Position numbers and translations under genes: made by a program
Assembly (NCBI GenBank): GCA_004020645.1
Contig: SAQL01000007.1
Location: forward strand, 62,001-126,000
Reading direction: 5' to 3'
DNA: 64,000 nucleotides
DNA from: Mesorhizobium sp.
GTDB lineage: Bacteria > Pseudomonadota > Alphaproteobacteria > Rhizobiales > Rhizobiaceae
Shown: one piece after another, positions 9,568 through 19,948 of the stretch
How positions within the stretch are numbered: the stretch's first letter is position 1
Layout: every line of letters begins with the position of its first letter
Notes under the pieces: generated by a model
Databases searched by the model: none
Told to the model about the DNA's origin: nothing
The model's input: only the letters and a program-made list of their open reading frames with translations

Positions 9568-9732
9568 CACCAATGCTCCGGCTTGCTAGCTGCGCCAGCC
9601 TCACCAAATGGCGGGCTACGGCGCGTCTTCAAGCCGAGTTCACCATTCGAGGACAGGTGGTACTTGATCGGAATTGCGCTGCGAGGTCTGCTGAGGGGGC
9701 GCTGTCCGCGATGTTGCCACGATAGCGAGGAT

Positions 9733-10533
9733 CTACACGGCCAGCGCCAGTCTTACCGGTTCCGGCGCAAACGGACGAATAGTCATGCCGTCTCTGGTAA
9801 TGGTGACGAAGCTAGAGGGCGGGATCGGCTGCCAGTCGCCGCCATCACGGTCGAAGGGCTCCGACATAAGGCATCGCCCGCCGCCATTGCGGAAGACGGA
9901 GGTGTAGAGCGTCGGCGCGTGGGCATCGGTCGCATAGCGCACCGCATGGAGCGATTCGCCGTCCGACAAGGCGGCGGTAAGTCTCAGCGCCGGTTCGAAG
10001 CCGGCGCGGCGCGAGGCGTCCATAACGCGGCTGGTGGCGCGGAGAACAGCGCCTTCCGGATCACCCGACAGCCCTTCGTCGATCATCAGGAGAAAGAAGA
10101 GTTCGGAATCGGTGGTGCCTTCGCGCTGGGCGAAGCCCGCGTCAGAGAGCGAATTTTCCAGCGCGCGGCGGATTCTTTCGAAGCCGCCGATCTGGCCGTT
10201 GTGCATGAACGACCAGCGGCCGGCAGTGAAGGGATGACAGTTCATGCGGCTGGTGGCGCCGCCGGTCGAGGCGCGCACATGGGCAAGGAACAGGCTGGAC
10301 CTGATCTGGCGGCACAGGCTCTTCAGATTGGGATCGGACCAGGCCGGCAGGATGTCGCGATAGAGACCCGGTTCGGGCCGGTCGCCGTACCAGGCGAGAC
10401 CAAAGCCATCGCCATTGGTCGGCGACTTGGCTTCCTGGGCGCAATGGCTCTGGGCGATCAGCGAATGGCAGGGCGCCGTGACGATGTCTTCGAGGAAAAC
10501 CGCTTCGCCAAGGTAGGCCGCCCACCGGCACAT
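9733..10533 (-). CDS. Class II glutamine amidotransferase, YafJ/EgtC type
   Basis: This 266-residue protein begins MCRWAAYLGE. After removal of the initiator methionine, Cys2 becomes the N-terminal nucleophile typical of class II glutaminase domains. Further family landmarks are SPTNGDGFGLAWYG, LAHVRASTGG, NCHPFTAGRWSFMHNGQIGGF and TTDSELFFLLM. It corresponds to a stand-alone Ntn-type glutaminase domain with no synthetase domain attached. YafJ-like proteins have no settled role, and EgtC-type relatives hydrolyse a gamma-glutamyl bond in ergothioneine synthesis. No egtB or egtD gene is nearby, so I do not assign that pathway. Confidence 0.88.
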   Translation of the reverse strand: MCRWAAYLGEAVFLEDIVTAPCHSLIAQSHCAQEAKSPTNGDGFGLAWYGDRPEPGLYRDILPAWSDPNLKSLCRQIRSSLFLAHVRASTGGATSRMNCHPFTAGRWSFMHNGQIGGFERIRRALENSLSDAGFAQREGTTDSELFFLLMIDEGLSGDPEGAVLRATSRVMDASRRAGFEPALRLTAALSDGESLHAVRYATDAHAPTLYTSVFRNGGGRCLMSEPFDRDGGDWQPIPPSSFVTITRDGMTIRPFAPEPVRLALAV

Positions 10534-10547
10534 CGCTTAATCTTCCC

Positions 10548-10802
10548 TCAGGCGCGATCCATGAGAGCCGCAGGCTCCTTGATTGCGTGTGTGCCTCTGT
10601 TGTGCGTGCGCTCATAGAGCTCGCGAACGATTCGGCTGGCCGTAGTCTCAAACAGAAACGGCAAGAAAGCGTGAATGAGCGCGGCGAACGCTGCCATGAA
10701 CAGGCGCGAGCAGAACCACGCCGCGAAGGCCATATGGCTGAAATAGGTCTCGCCCACCTTGGCCGGGTGAGAGGTAAAGAGCCTTGCAAGCCGTGTCGTC
10801 AT
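10548..10802 (-). CDS. DUF6356-family small membrane-associated protein
   Basis: This encodes 84 residues: LARLFTSHPAKVGETYFSHM at the N-terminus, then a hydrophobic stretch (AFAAWFCSRLFMAAFAALIHAFLPFLFE, about residues 26-52) and a basic, hydrophilic tail. The HPAxVGExYxxHM followed by HAFLPFLFE arrangement matches what I know as DUF6356, a small alphaproteobacterial family without known function. One or two membrane helices are likely. GGAGG sits 7 bases before the ATG. It ends 14 bases before the start of the amidotransferase gene at 10533, so the two may be co-transcribed from the promoter region shared with the divergent Lrp-family gene. Confidence 0.75.
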   Translation of the reverse strand: MTTRLARLFTSHPAKVGETYFSHMAFAAWFCSRLFMAAFAALIHAFLPFLFETTASRIVRELYERTHNRGTHAIKEPAALMDRA

Positions 10803-10866
10803 GGTAATGCCTCCTACCGGGATAAGCCCCCGATGCTGAGTATTCTGGCACGAGCTTTTGGTTCAT

Positions 10867-10907
10867 TGGTCCCAAATCATCCTTGTGTTTGGCCAATTAT
10901 TGGGACA
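10867..10907. promoter_or_regulatory. Candidate Lrp/AsnC operator in divergent promoter region
   Basis: Between the DUF6356 gene and the Lrp-family gene are three related dyads: TTGGTCCCAA (about 10867-10875), the perfect palindrome TTGGCCAA (10889-10896) and TTGGGAC (10900-10906). The outer GTCCCAA and TTGGGAC are inverted copies about 31 bases centre to centre. Repeated, roughly helically phased sites directly ahead of an Lrp-family gene suggest autoregulation. This is inference from spacing and symmetry only. Confidence 0.4.
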
Positions 10908-10917
10908 AACATCCCAC

Positions 10918-11388
10918 ATGCCGCTGGAAATCGATGAGATCGACCGAAGATTGCTGGCCGAGCTGCAACGCGACGGCACATTATCGGTCGACCAATTGTC
11001 GGAAAGAGTGTCGCTGTCGCGCAACGCCTGCTGGCGCCGGGTGAAGCGGCTGGAAGAAGACGGCGTCATCACCGGCCGGGTGGCGCTGGTCGATGCCGAC
11101 AAACTTGGACTCGGCCTCTCGGTGTTCATCCTGGTCCGGACCTCCAACCACGATCCGGACTGGCTGCAAAAATTCCGGGCGGCAGTGAGCGGCTTTCCCG
11201 AGATCACCGGCGTCTACCGCATGTCCGGCGACCTCGATTATATCTTGCGTGCCCGCGTCGCCGACGTGAAGGCTTATGACCGGCTCTATCAACGGCTGAT
11301 CGCCAAGGTGGCGCTGTCGGACGTTTCGGCCTCCTTCGTCATGGAGGAGATCAAGGAGACGACGATCGTTCCCGTAGAACTGCGCTGA
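10918..11388 (+). CDS. Lrp/AsnC-family transcriptional regulator
   Basis: This 156-residue regulator has an N-terminal winged helix-turn-helix (EIDEIDRRLLAELQRDGTLS, then LSERVSLSRNACWRRVKRLEEDGVITG) and a C-terminal RAM/ACT-like effector domain (LGLSVFILVRTSNH, then GFPEITGVYRMSGDLDYILRARVADVKAYDRLY). Such proteins form dimers and octamers and respond to amino acids. I chose ATG 10918 because homologues begin just before DEIDRRLL; an earlier in-frame start would add 20 residues across the presumed operator. It is divergent from the DUF6356/amidotransferase pair, which are candidate targets together with itself. The specific effector cannot be read. Confidence 0.9.
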   Translation: MPLEIDEIDRRLLAELQRDGTLSVDQLSERVSLSRNACWRRVKRLEEDGVITGRVALVDADKLGLGLSVFILVRTSNHDPDWLQKFRAAVSGFPEITGVYRMSGDLDYILRARVADVKAYDRLYQRLIAKVALSDVSASFVMEEIKETTIVPVELR

Positions 11389-11472
11389 AGCGGAACTGCG
11401 CTGAAAGAAAGCCGTTGATAGCCTAGCCGCCGAGTTGACCGAATCGGCATTGACAGCGATAGGATCAGCCTC

Positions 11473-11958
11473 ATGCGCGCAGCCCTCTACAGTTCCTCCG
11501 TCATCGGTCCGGCCGTCGGCTTCGTCAGGTTGCCGCATGGTGAAGGCCTGCCGCTTCCCGCCTACGAAAGCACGGGCGCCGCCGGCATGGATCTGCGCGC
11601 CGCGGTGCCGGACGACCGGCCGTTGCTGATCCTCCCGGGAAAACGCGCGCTGGTGCCGACCGGGCTGATCCTGGAGATCCCGGAGGGCGTGGAAGGTCAG
11701 GTCAGACCGCGCTCGGGCCTCGCCTTCAAGCATGGCCTCACTTGCCTCAACACGCCGGGCACCGTCGACAGCGACTATCGCGGCGAGGTGAAGGTGCTGC
11801 TGATCAACCTCGGCGACGAGGATTTCGCGGTGACGCGCGGCATGCGGATCGCCCAGATCGTCTTCGCCCCGGTGACGCAGGCGACGGTCGAGGAGCGCAC
11901 CTTGGCCGGCGGAACGACGCGCGGCTCCGGCGGCTTCGGATCGACCGGCACGGCCTGA
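11473..11958 (+). CDS. dut: Deoxyuridine 5'-triphosphate nucleotidohydrolase (dUTPase)
   Basis: This 161-residue trimeric dUTPase has all five motifs: AGMDLRA (I), [11 protein letters not shown] (II), [16 protein letters not shown] with the base-binding loop (III), [12 protein letters not shown] (IV) and the flexible C-terminal [10 protein letters not shown] (V). It hydrolyses dUTP to dUMP and pyrophosphate, keeping uracil out of DNA and feeding thymidylate synthesis. Its stop shares one base with the start of the following HAD phosphatase gene (TGATG at 11956-11960), so the two are probably translationally coupled. Confidence 0.96.
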   Translation: MRAALYSSSVIGPAVGFVRLPHGEGLPLPAYESTGAAGMDLRAAVPDDRPLLILPGKRALVPTGLILEIPEGVEGQVRPRSGLAFKHGLTCLNTPGTVDSDYRGEVKVLLINLGDEDFAVTRGMRIAQIVFAPVTQATVEERTLAGGTTRGSGGFGSTGTA

Positions 11959-12614
11959 TGTCCCTACCCAAACTCGTCATCTTCGATTGCGACGGGGTTC
12001 TGGTTGATACCGAGAACCTGGCCAATCGGCGCCTTGCCGAATGGCTCAGCGCCGCCGGCTACCCGGCAAGCTTCGAATATTGCCGTAAGAATTTCTCCGG
12101 CCGCTCCATGGTCTCGGTGCAGAAGGAAGTCGAGGCGACCGGCGTCAGCCTCGGTGCCGATTTCGTCGAGCGTTGGAATGCCGGCCTGCCGGACCTGTTC
12201 GCGCATGGCGTCGAAGCCGTCCCCTATGTCAGGGAGTTCATCGAAGCCGTGCACGCGGCGGGCATCGCAACTTGCGTCGCTTCATCGGCACGGGTATCGA
12301 AAATGCACATCACGCTCGGCCAGACCGGGCTGCTGCCGCTGTTCGAGCATGCGCTGTTCAGCTCGACCATGGTTTCGCGCGGCAAGCCGTTTCCCGACCT
12401 GTTCCTGCATGCGGCAAGCACGATGGGCTTCGCGCCCGCCGACTGCATCGTCATCGAGGACAGTGTCGCCGGGACGTTAGCCGGCATTGCCGCCGGCATG
12501 CGCGTTTATTCCTATCACGGCGACCCGCATTCCGACCGCGACGGCCTGACCGAGGCCGGCGGTATCTTGTTCAACGACATGCGCGAACTTGCCGGGCTGG
12601 TGCCGATCCACTGA
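11958..12614 (+). CDS. HAD-superfamily phosphatase (subfamily IA, Gph/PGMB-like)
   Basis: This encodes 218 residues. Motif I is FDCDGVLVDTENL (nucleophilic and acid Asp), followed by a helical cap, motif II in CVASSARVSK, and motifs III/IV in FPDLFLHAASTMGF and CIVIEDSVAGTLAGIAAGM. This is the layout of phosphoglycolate phosphatase and beta-phosphoglucomutase relatives. Such enzymes dephosphorylate small sugar or nucleotide phosphates in the cytosol. The start is fixed by the TGATG overlap with dut, which suggests a nucleotide-pool role, but cap sequences do not reveal the substrate. Confidence 0.88.
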   Translation: MSLPKLVIFDCDGVLVDTENLANRRLAEWLSAAGYPASFEYCRKNFSGRSMVSVQKEVEATGVSLGADFVERWNAGLPDLFAHGVEAVPYVREFIEAVHAAGIATCVASSARVSKMHITLGQTGLLPLFEHALFSSTMVSRGKPFPDLFLHAASTMGFAPADCIVIEDSVAGTLAGIAAGMRVYSYHGDPHSDRDGLTEAGGILFNDMRELAGLVPIH

Positions 12615-12699
12615 TCTAATTTTCAGGCTTGTTGTCCGGCTGTACGCCTCGGTCGTCCGTGCTAGCTTGCGGACGCTCGACCGTGGGAGGCGCCAGCGT

Positions 12700-13548
12700 A
12701 TGAATTCCATCCTGCTTCGCTTCGTCCTCGCCTGTTTGCTGCTGCCGTGCCTGTGGACGACGGCCGGCGCGCAAGACGGCAGCTTCCCGGACCTTGGCAG
12801 CGCCGTTCCCGGCCACCAGGACACGATCTATTTCGACCTCGCCAGGATGGTCATTCCCGATCTGGCGGCGGACAAGGACGGCTTCTACCGGGGTTCTATG
12901 CCGATCGAGATGCGCCATATCGAGGGTCCGGATAGCGGTGGCTCGCCGCCCGAAACGTCGGGCCTTTCCAACGCCGCCGCGCTCGACATCAAGGCCGGCG
13001 GCAAGGATCGGCTGGCCATGCTTTTCGACCTCGGCAGCTCCTCCGACAGCGCCGAGGGTTTTGCGGTGCTGGCGCTCTACGATCTTGCCGGCAAGCCGAG
13101 ACTGCTCGACGCTGTCAATGTCGCCGTCGACCGGAGCACCTATTTCCGCGATCCGGGCAAACTGCCGATCGGGCCCGGCGATGACGCCGTCATCACCCTG
13201 AGCACGCATTTCAATTCGAGCCAGGGCTATGTGAGCACGCCACTGATCCTGGTCCGCGACGACAGGTTCGAGTTGATCGACCTGATCTATACGTTCGACG
13301 AGTCCCTGTGCGCCTACAGACGCACGCAGGAGTTGGCGTTTCAGACCTTTGCGGACGGCCAGCCCTATGCGGCCATCAAGGCGACGGTGACCGATGCCAT
13401 CGTGCCGAATGGCGAAAGCTGCGACGATCCGGCGCCCGAGGCTTCCTCGCGCGACATCTCCGTCACCTATCATTGGGACGGGACCGCATACGTCAAGGGG
13501 TCCGACGCACTGGACAAATTGGCAGGAGAGAACGCCAATCGCTTCTGA
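12700..13548 (+). CDS. Secreted protein of unknown function
   Basis: This 282-residue protein begins MNSILLRFVLACLLLPCLWT with a signal peptide cleavable after TAGA. GGGAGG lies 9 bases before the ATG; an upstream in-frame start would put 37 unrelated residues in front of the signal peptide. The mature protein is acidic, with segments such as DTIYFDLARMVIPDLAADKDGFY, a lone C-terminal pair of cysteines (ESLCAYRR and NGESCDDP) that could form a disulfide, and no enzymatic motif I recognise. It is likely periplasmic. It stands alone between the HAD gene and the PEP-mutase-like gene. Confidence 0.75.
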   Translation: MNSILLRFVLACLLLPCLWTTAGAQDGSFPDLGSAVPGHQDTIYFDLARMVIPDLAADKDGFYRGSMPIEMRHIEGPDSGGSPPETSGLSNAAALDIKAGGKDRLAMLFDLGSSSDSAEGFAVLALYDLAGKPRLLDAVNVAVDRSTYFRDPGKLPIGPGDDAVITLSTHFNSSQGYVSTPLILVRDDRFELIDLIYTFDESLCAYRRTQELAFQTFADGQPYAAIKATVTDAIVPNGESCDDPAPEASSRDISVTYHWDGTAYVKGSDALDKLAGENANRF

Positions 13549-13617
13549 ACCAATCGCATTCGTTTGCCCGGCGGGCAGCGGCGGGATAAAATGCGCTTCG
13601 CACTCTGGGGAGCATCC

Positions 13618-14421
13618 ATGGACAAGGGCAAAATCTTTCGCGATCTGCACAGCTCGATCTTCGTCATGCCCAACCCCTGGGACGTGGGCACGACGAAACT
13701 GCTGGCCTCCTTCGGTTTCAAGGCGTTGGCGACGACCAGCGCCGGCTTTGCCTTTTCGCGCGGCCTGCCCGACGGCGCCGTGACCTTCGAGGCGATGATC
13801 CACCACTGCCGCGACGTGGCGGCGGCGACCGGCCTGCCGATCTCGGCCGATCTCGAGAAGGGCAAGGGCGACAGCGCGACAAGTGCCGCCGAGACCGTCT
13901 TTGCAGCCGAGGCGGCAGGCCTTGCCGGCTGCTCGATCGAGGACCACACCGGCGAGCCCGACAAGCCGATCTACGATTTTTCGCATGCTGTCGAGCGCGT
14001 CGCCGCTGCAGCGGAGGCGGCACGGGCGCTGAAGCACGACTTCGTCTTCACCGCGCGGGCCGAGAATTTCCTGTGGGGCAGGCCCGACATCGACGACACG
14101 ATCAAGCGGCTGCAGGCCTTTGAGAAGGCCGGCGCCGACGTGCTCTATGCACCGGGCCTCGGCGACATCGAGACGGTGCGAACCGTTTGCTCGGCGCTGA
14201 CCAAGCCGGTCAACGTCATGGTGAGGCCCGGCTTCACCATCGCCGATCTTGCCCTGGCGGGGGTCAAGCGCATTTCGCTCGGGCCCTGGCTCACCAATTT
14301 CGCCTTCGGCATGCTGGAGACGGCGGCGCGCGAGATCCAGCAGGACGGCACCTTCGGCTTCACCCGGACCGCCATGCCGTTCGGCAAGCTACAGGCGTTG
14401 TTTGCCGAACCCAACGCATGA
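13618..14421 (+). CDS. Isocitrate lyase/PEP mutase-superfamily protein
   Basis: This 267-residue TIM-barrel protein of the ICL/PEPM superfamily has MPNPWDVGTTKLLASFGFKA, TTSAGFAF and PISADLEKGKG (metal-site Asp/Glu), then AGCSIEDHTGEP (substrate-site Asp-His) and FTARAENFLWGRPDIDDTIKRL. It lacks the KKCGH-type cysteine of isocitrate lyase, as expected for the short PEP-mutase branch that includes carboxyvinyl-phosphonate and oxaloacetate-type lyases. GGGGAG precedes ATG 13618. Its stop overlaps the start of the trans-3-hydroxyproline dehydratase gene by ATGA (14418-14421), so translation is probably coupled. The reaction is unknown; a C-C lyase or hydrolase acting on a 2-oxo acid is plausible. 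Confidence 0.85.
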   Translation: MDKGKIFRDLHSSIFVMPNPWDVGTTKLLASFGFKALATTSAGFAFSRGLPDGAVTFEAMIHHCRDVAAATGLPISADLEKGKGDSATSAAETVFAAEAAGLAGCSIEDHTGEPDKPIYDFSHAVERVAAAAEAARALKHDFVFTARAENFLWGRPDIDDTIKRLQAFEKAGADVLYAPGLGDIETVRTVCSALTKPVNVMVRPGFTIADLALAGVKRISLGPWLTNFAFGMLETAAREIQQDGTFGFTRTAMPFGKLQALFAEPNA

Positions 14422-15413
14422 CGCTCACCGTCGTCGACATGCACACCGGTGGCGAGCCGCTGCGGATCGTCACCGGCGGTTATCCCAGGATCCCCGCAGG
14501 CACGATCCTGGAAAAACGTGCCTATGTGCGCGACCACCTCGACCATCTCAGGAAGATCCTGATGTTCGAGCCGCGCGGCCATTACGACATGTATGGCGCG
14601 CTGCTGGTGGAACCCGACCTGCCCGGCGCCGACCTCGCCGTGCTGTTCATGCACAATGGGGGCTATTCGACGATGTGCGGCCACGCCATCGTCGCGCTCG
14701 GCCGCTATGCCGTCGACGAGGGGCTGGTGGCGCGGCAGGAGCCGGTGACGACAGTCAATATCGAAGCGCCATGCGGGCTGGTCGTTGCCTCGGTCGAGGT
14801 GCAAGACGGCAAGGCAGGTGCTGTGTCATTCGAAAGCGTGCCGGCCTTTCTGTTCGCCCGCGACCAGGAGGTCGAATTGCCGGGCTTCGGGGCGATCGGC
14901 TTCGACATCGCCTATGGCGGCGCCTTCTATGCGCTCGCCGATTGCCACCAGTTCGGGCTGGAATTCGGCAAGAACCGCGTCCGCGATTTCGTCGATGCGG
15001 CGACGGCGCTGACGGAGGAGCTGAAGAAGGAGTTCCCGCTGTCGCATCCCGACCATGCCGACCTTGCCTTTCTCTACGGCACCATCCTGACCGACGGACA
15101 GGACGTATTCTCCGATAGCCCGACCAAGAACATCTGCGTCTTCGCCGAGGCCCAGGTCGACCGCTCGCCGACCGGATCCGGCGTCACAGCACGGCTGGCG
15201 GCAATGCATGCCAAGGGCGAAATCGCCGGCCAGACGCGGCTGTTCGAGAGTATCGCCGGCTCGCGTTTTTGCGGCAGCGTGGCGAGGACCGCAAAAGCCG
15301 GGCCGCATGACGCCATCATCGCCCGCGTCGGCGGCCGCGCCTTCTACTGCGGCCGGGCCGAATTCATCGTTGAACCCGACGACGAGTTAGGACGCGGTTT
15401 TCTTCTACGCTAA
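14418..15413 (+). CDS. Proline racemase-family protein, probably trans-3-hydroxy-L-proline dehydratase
   Basis: This 331-residue proline racemase-fold protein opens with VVDMHTGGEPLRIVTGGYP. The first catalytic position is a cysteine (C87 in STMCGHAIVALGR). The second, cysteine in racemases and 4-hydroxyproline epimerases (SPCG), is threonine here (T252 in DRSPTGSGVTAR). A Cys/Thr pair is the known signature of trans-3-hydroxy-L-proline dehydratase, which eliminates water to give delta-1-pyrroline-2-carboxylate. The partner reductase is not in the window. Overlap by ATGA with the upstream PEP-mutase-like gene suggests a shared catabolic function. Confidence 0.87.
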   Translation: MTLTVVDMHTGGEPLRIVTGGYPRIPAGTILEKRAYVRDHLDHLRKILMFEPRGHYDMYGALLVEPDLPGADLAVLFMHNGGYSTMCGHAIVALGRYAVDEGLVARQEPVTTVNIEAPCGLVVASVEVQDGKAGAVSFESVPAFLFARDQEVELPGFGAIGFDIAYGGAFYALADCHQFGLEFGKNRVRDFVDAATALTEELKKEFPLSHPDHADLAFLYGTILTDGQDVFSDSPTKNICVFAEAQVDRSPTGSGVTARLAAMHAKGEIAGQTRLFESIAGSRFCGSVARTAKAGPHDAIIARVGGRAFYCGRAEFIVEPDDELGRGFLLR

Positions 15414-15513
15414 CGCCGGGCCCAACATGCGGAACCGAGCGTAACGCTGGGTACGCACCGGAAGCGCCGGAAACCGCCATTCGCACGCCGGCATCACCGG
15501 AGCATCAGCACTC

Positions 15514-16209
15514 CTAAGCCGCTTCCCGCGCTGAGATCGCCTTGTGCAAATGCACCATCATGGCGGCGGCGAAAAGCGGCGTCAGAAGGTTGAGCAGCGG
15601 CACGGCGAGGAAGGCAGCGACAACCAGCCCGGCGAGAAACACCGTGCCGGCATATTTCCTGCGCAATGCCCGGGCCTCGGCCTCCGGGCGAAAGCGCATG
15701 GCGGCGAACTCGAAGAATTCGCGTCCGAGCAGATAGCCGTTGACGATGAAGAAAGCAGCTATGTTGATGCCCGGCACAAGCAGAAGCAGCAAAGCCACGA
15801 TGTTGCCGAGGACGACGACGCCGAAGAATTTTATCGCCAGCACCAGCGAGCGCAGTGCCGGCACGGCGCGGCCGGGCAGATCGTCGGGATAGTCGGTGCG
15901 CTCGACCACTTCCGCGACATCATCGAGAAACAGGCCGGCAATGATCGCCGTCACGGGCGCGATAAGCAGCGCCATCCCGAAGGCAAGAGCGATAGCGGCG
16001 ATGATGCCGCCCAACCAGCCGGCCCAGGACGGCAGGCCGGGTATCAGGGACTCCAACCATGGCAAGGCCAGCCACTCGACAAGGCTCGTCAACCCGAACC
16101 ACAAGGCCACCAGCGCCAGCAAGGTTAGGCCCAGCGTTTTTACGAGCACCGAGCGGAATTCGGGCGAGAACAACCGCCTGGCGGCGGCGCGGGCGGCGCT
16201 GGAGATCAC
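15514..16209 (-). CDS. EI24-domain (CysZ-like) membrane protein
   Basis: This is a hydrophobic protein of about 231 residues with four or more helices (LVKTLGLTLLALVALWFGL, WAGWLGGIIAAIALAFGMAL, FFGVVVLGNIVALLLLLVPG and a C-terminal pair). The segment LVPGINIAAFFIVNGYLLGREFFEFAAMR matches EI24/CysZ proteins of alphaproteobacteria. CysZ is a sulfate permease in enterics, but distant members have no proven transport role and no cys genes are nearby. I propose GTG at 16209, just before ISSAARAAARRLF. The reading frame stays open to 16329 but that stretch is not membrane-like and lacks an ATG. Confidence 0.78.
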   Translation of the reverse strand: MISSAARAAARRLFSPEFRSVLVKTLGLTLLALVALWFGLTSLVEWLALPWLESLIPGLPSWAGWLGGIIAAIALAFGMALLIAPVTAIIAGLFLDDVAEVVERTDYPDDLPGRAVPALRSLVLAIKFFGVVVLGNIVALLLLLVPGINIAAFFIVNGYLLGREFFEFAAMRFRPEAEARALRRKYAGTVFLAGLVVAAFLAVPLLNLLTPLFAAAMMVHLHKAISAREAA

Positions 16210-16404
16210 GGCGATTCCAATTCCATGGCTGGTATCTCCGAGGCAGGCGGAGACAGGACAAGGCACAGGCACACAGCGCGATGCGGTGCATCTGCCGTTC
16301 GACAGATTAATCGATCCGACCCTAGGCAAAGCCGCATCAAATCGCTAGACCCGCCCGCGGCCGGCGTGCCAGAAAGCCGGCGGTTTTTCGCGGAGACATC
16401 ATTG

Positions 16405-17397
16405 ATGCCGAACTATGACGTGCTTTGTATCGGTAATGCCATCGTCGACATCATCGCGCAGTGCGACGAGGCATTCCTGGAGACGAATGGCATCATCAAG
16501 GGCGCGATGAACCTGATCGACACGAGGCGCGCCGAGCTGCTCTACAGCCGCATGGGCCCGGCCATCGAAGCCTCTGGCGGCAGCGCCGGCAACACGGCGG
16601 CGGGTGTCGCCAGTTTCGGCGGTCGCGCCGCCTTCTTCGGCAAGGTCTCGAACGACACGCTCGGCGAAATCTACGCGCATGACATGCATGCGCAGGGCGT
16701 CGCCTTCGACACTAGGCCGCTCAACGGCGAACCGCCGACTGCGCGCTCGATGATCTTCGTCACGCCCGACGGCGAGCGCTCGATGAACACCTATCTCGGC
16801 GCCTGCGTCGAGCTCGGTCCGGAGGATGTCGAGGCCGACAAGGCGTCGGGCGCCGCCATCACCTATTTCGAGGGCTATCTGTGGGACCCGCCGCGCGCCA
16901 AGGAAGCGTTCCGGCAGACGGCGAAGCTCGCGCATGCCGCCGGGCGCGAAGTGTCGATGACATTGTCGGATTCGTTCTGCGTCGACCGCTACCGCGAGGA
17001 GTTTCTGGACCTAATGCGCTCGGGCACCGTCGACATCGTCTTTGCCAACAGCCACGAGATCAAGGCGCTCTACCAGACCGCCTCGTTCGACGAGGCGCTG
17101 GCCCAGATCCGCAAGGACTGCAAGATCGCCGCCGTCACCCGCTCGGAAATGGGCTCGGTCATCGTGCGCGGCGACGAGACCGTCACCGTCAATGCGACCA
17201 AAATCCGGGAGCTGGTCGACACCACCGGCGCCGGCGACCTCTATGCCGCCGGCTTCCTCTACGGCTACACGCAAGGGTGCAGCCTGAAGCATTGCGGCGA
17301 CCTCGGCTCGCTGGCGGCCGGACTGGTCATCCAGCAGATCGGGCCAAGGCCTCGGCAGAATTTGCGCCAGGAGGCTGAGCAGGCGGGGCTGCTGTAG
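16405..17397 (+). CDS. PfkB-family sugar/nucleoside kinase (adenosine kinase-like)
   Basis: This is a 330-residue ribokinase-fold protein: LCIGNAIVDIIAQCDEAFL at the N-terminus, SGGSAGNTAAGVASFGGRAAFFGKVSND (substrate-binding Gly-Gly) and, near the C-terminus, VDTTGAGDLYAAGFLYGY with the catalytic aspartate and anion-hole glycines. This arrangement is shared by adenosine kinases and several rhizobial carbohydrate kinases. It phosphorylates a hydroxymethyl group with ATP. ATG 16405 has GGAG 9 bases upstream. The substrate cannot be settled from sequence. It is convergent with maeB across a repeat element. Confidence 0.88.
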   Translation: MPNYDVLCIGNAIVDIIAQCDEAFLETNGIIKGAMNLIDTRRAELLYSRMGPAIEASGGSAGNTAAGVASFGGRAAFFGKVSNDTLGEIYAHDMHAQGVAFDTRPLNGEPPTARSMIFVTPDGERSMNTYLGACVELGPEDVEADKASGAAITYFEGYLWDPPRAKEAFRQTAKLAHAAGREVSMTLSDSFCVDRYREEFLDLMRSGTVDIVFANSHEIKALYQTASFDEALAQIRKDCKIAAVTRSEMGSVIVRGDETVTVNATKIRELVDTTGAGDLYAAGFLYGYTQGCSLKHCGDLGSLAAGLVIQQIGPRPRQNLRQEAEQAGLL

Positions 17398-17410
17398 GGC
17401 TCGACGTCTT

Positions 17411-17530
17411 TTCCTTTTCCTCTTGTGGGAGATGGAAGAAATGAGGCGTCGGCGTTCCCTGGAACACCCCTCATCCGGCCAAGCTTCGCTCGGCCACCTT
17501 CTCCCACAAGGGGCCCACAAGGGGAGAAGG
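17411..17530. repeat. RIME-like palindromic intergenic element, copy 3, with internal duplication
   Basis: The core (ATGAGGCGTCGGCG to CCCCTCATCCGG) is almost identical to the copy at 5250-5385. The left arm near 17411-17435 has decayed. The right arm, 17497-17530, contains an 11-base tandem duplication, CCCACAAGGGG twice in a row, which lengthens the hairpin. It lies between the convergent PfkB kinase gene and maeB. Confidence 0.75.
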
Positions 17531-17557
17531 AAGAGGCGCTCGCTGCTGCCCCGCTCC

Positions 17558-19837
<2,280 letters not shown>

Positions 19838-19948
19838 GATGCTTTCGATTTCCTCGCCCATGCAGCACCTCGTTGAGACGGGTGCAATGCTTTCTTTTGT
19901 GGAACGTTCGGGATTAAGGCTACACTTCGCTGCTGTAAACCGCCAAGC

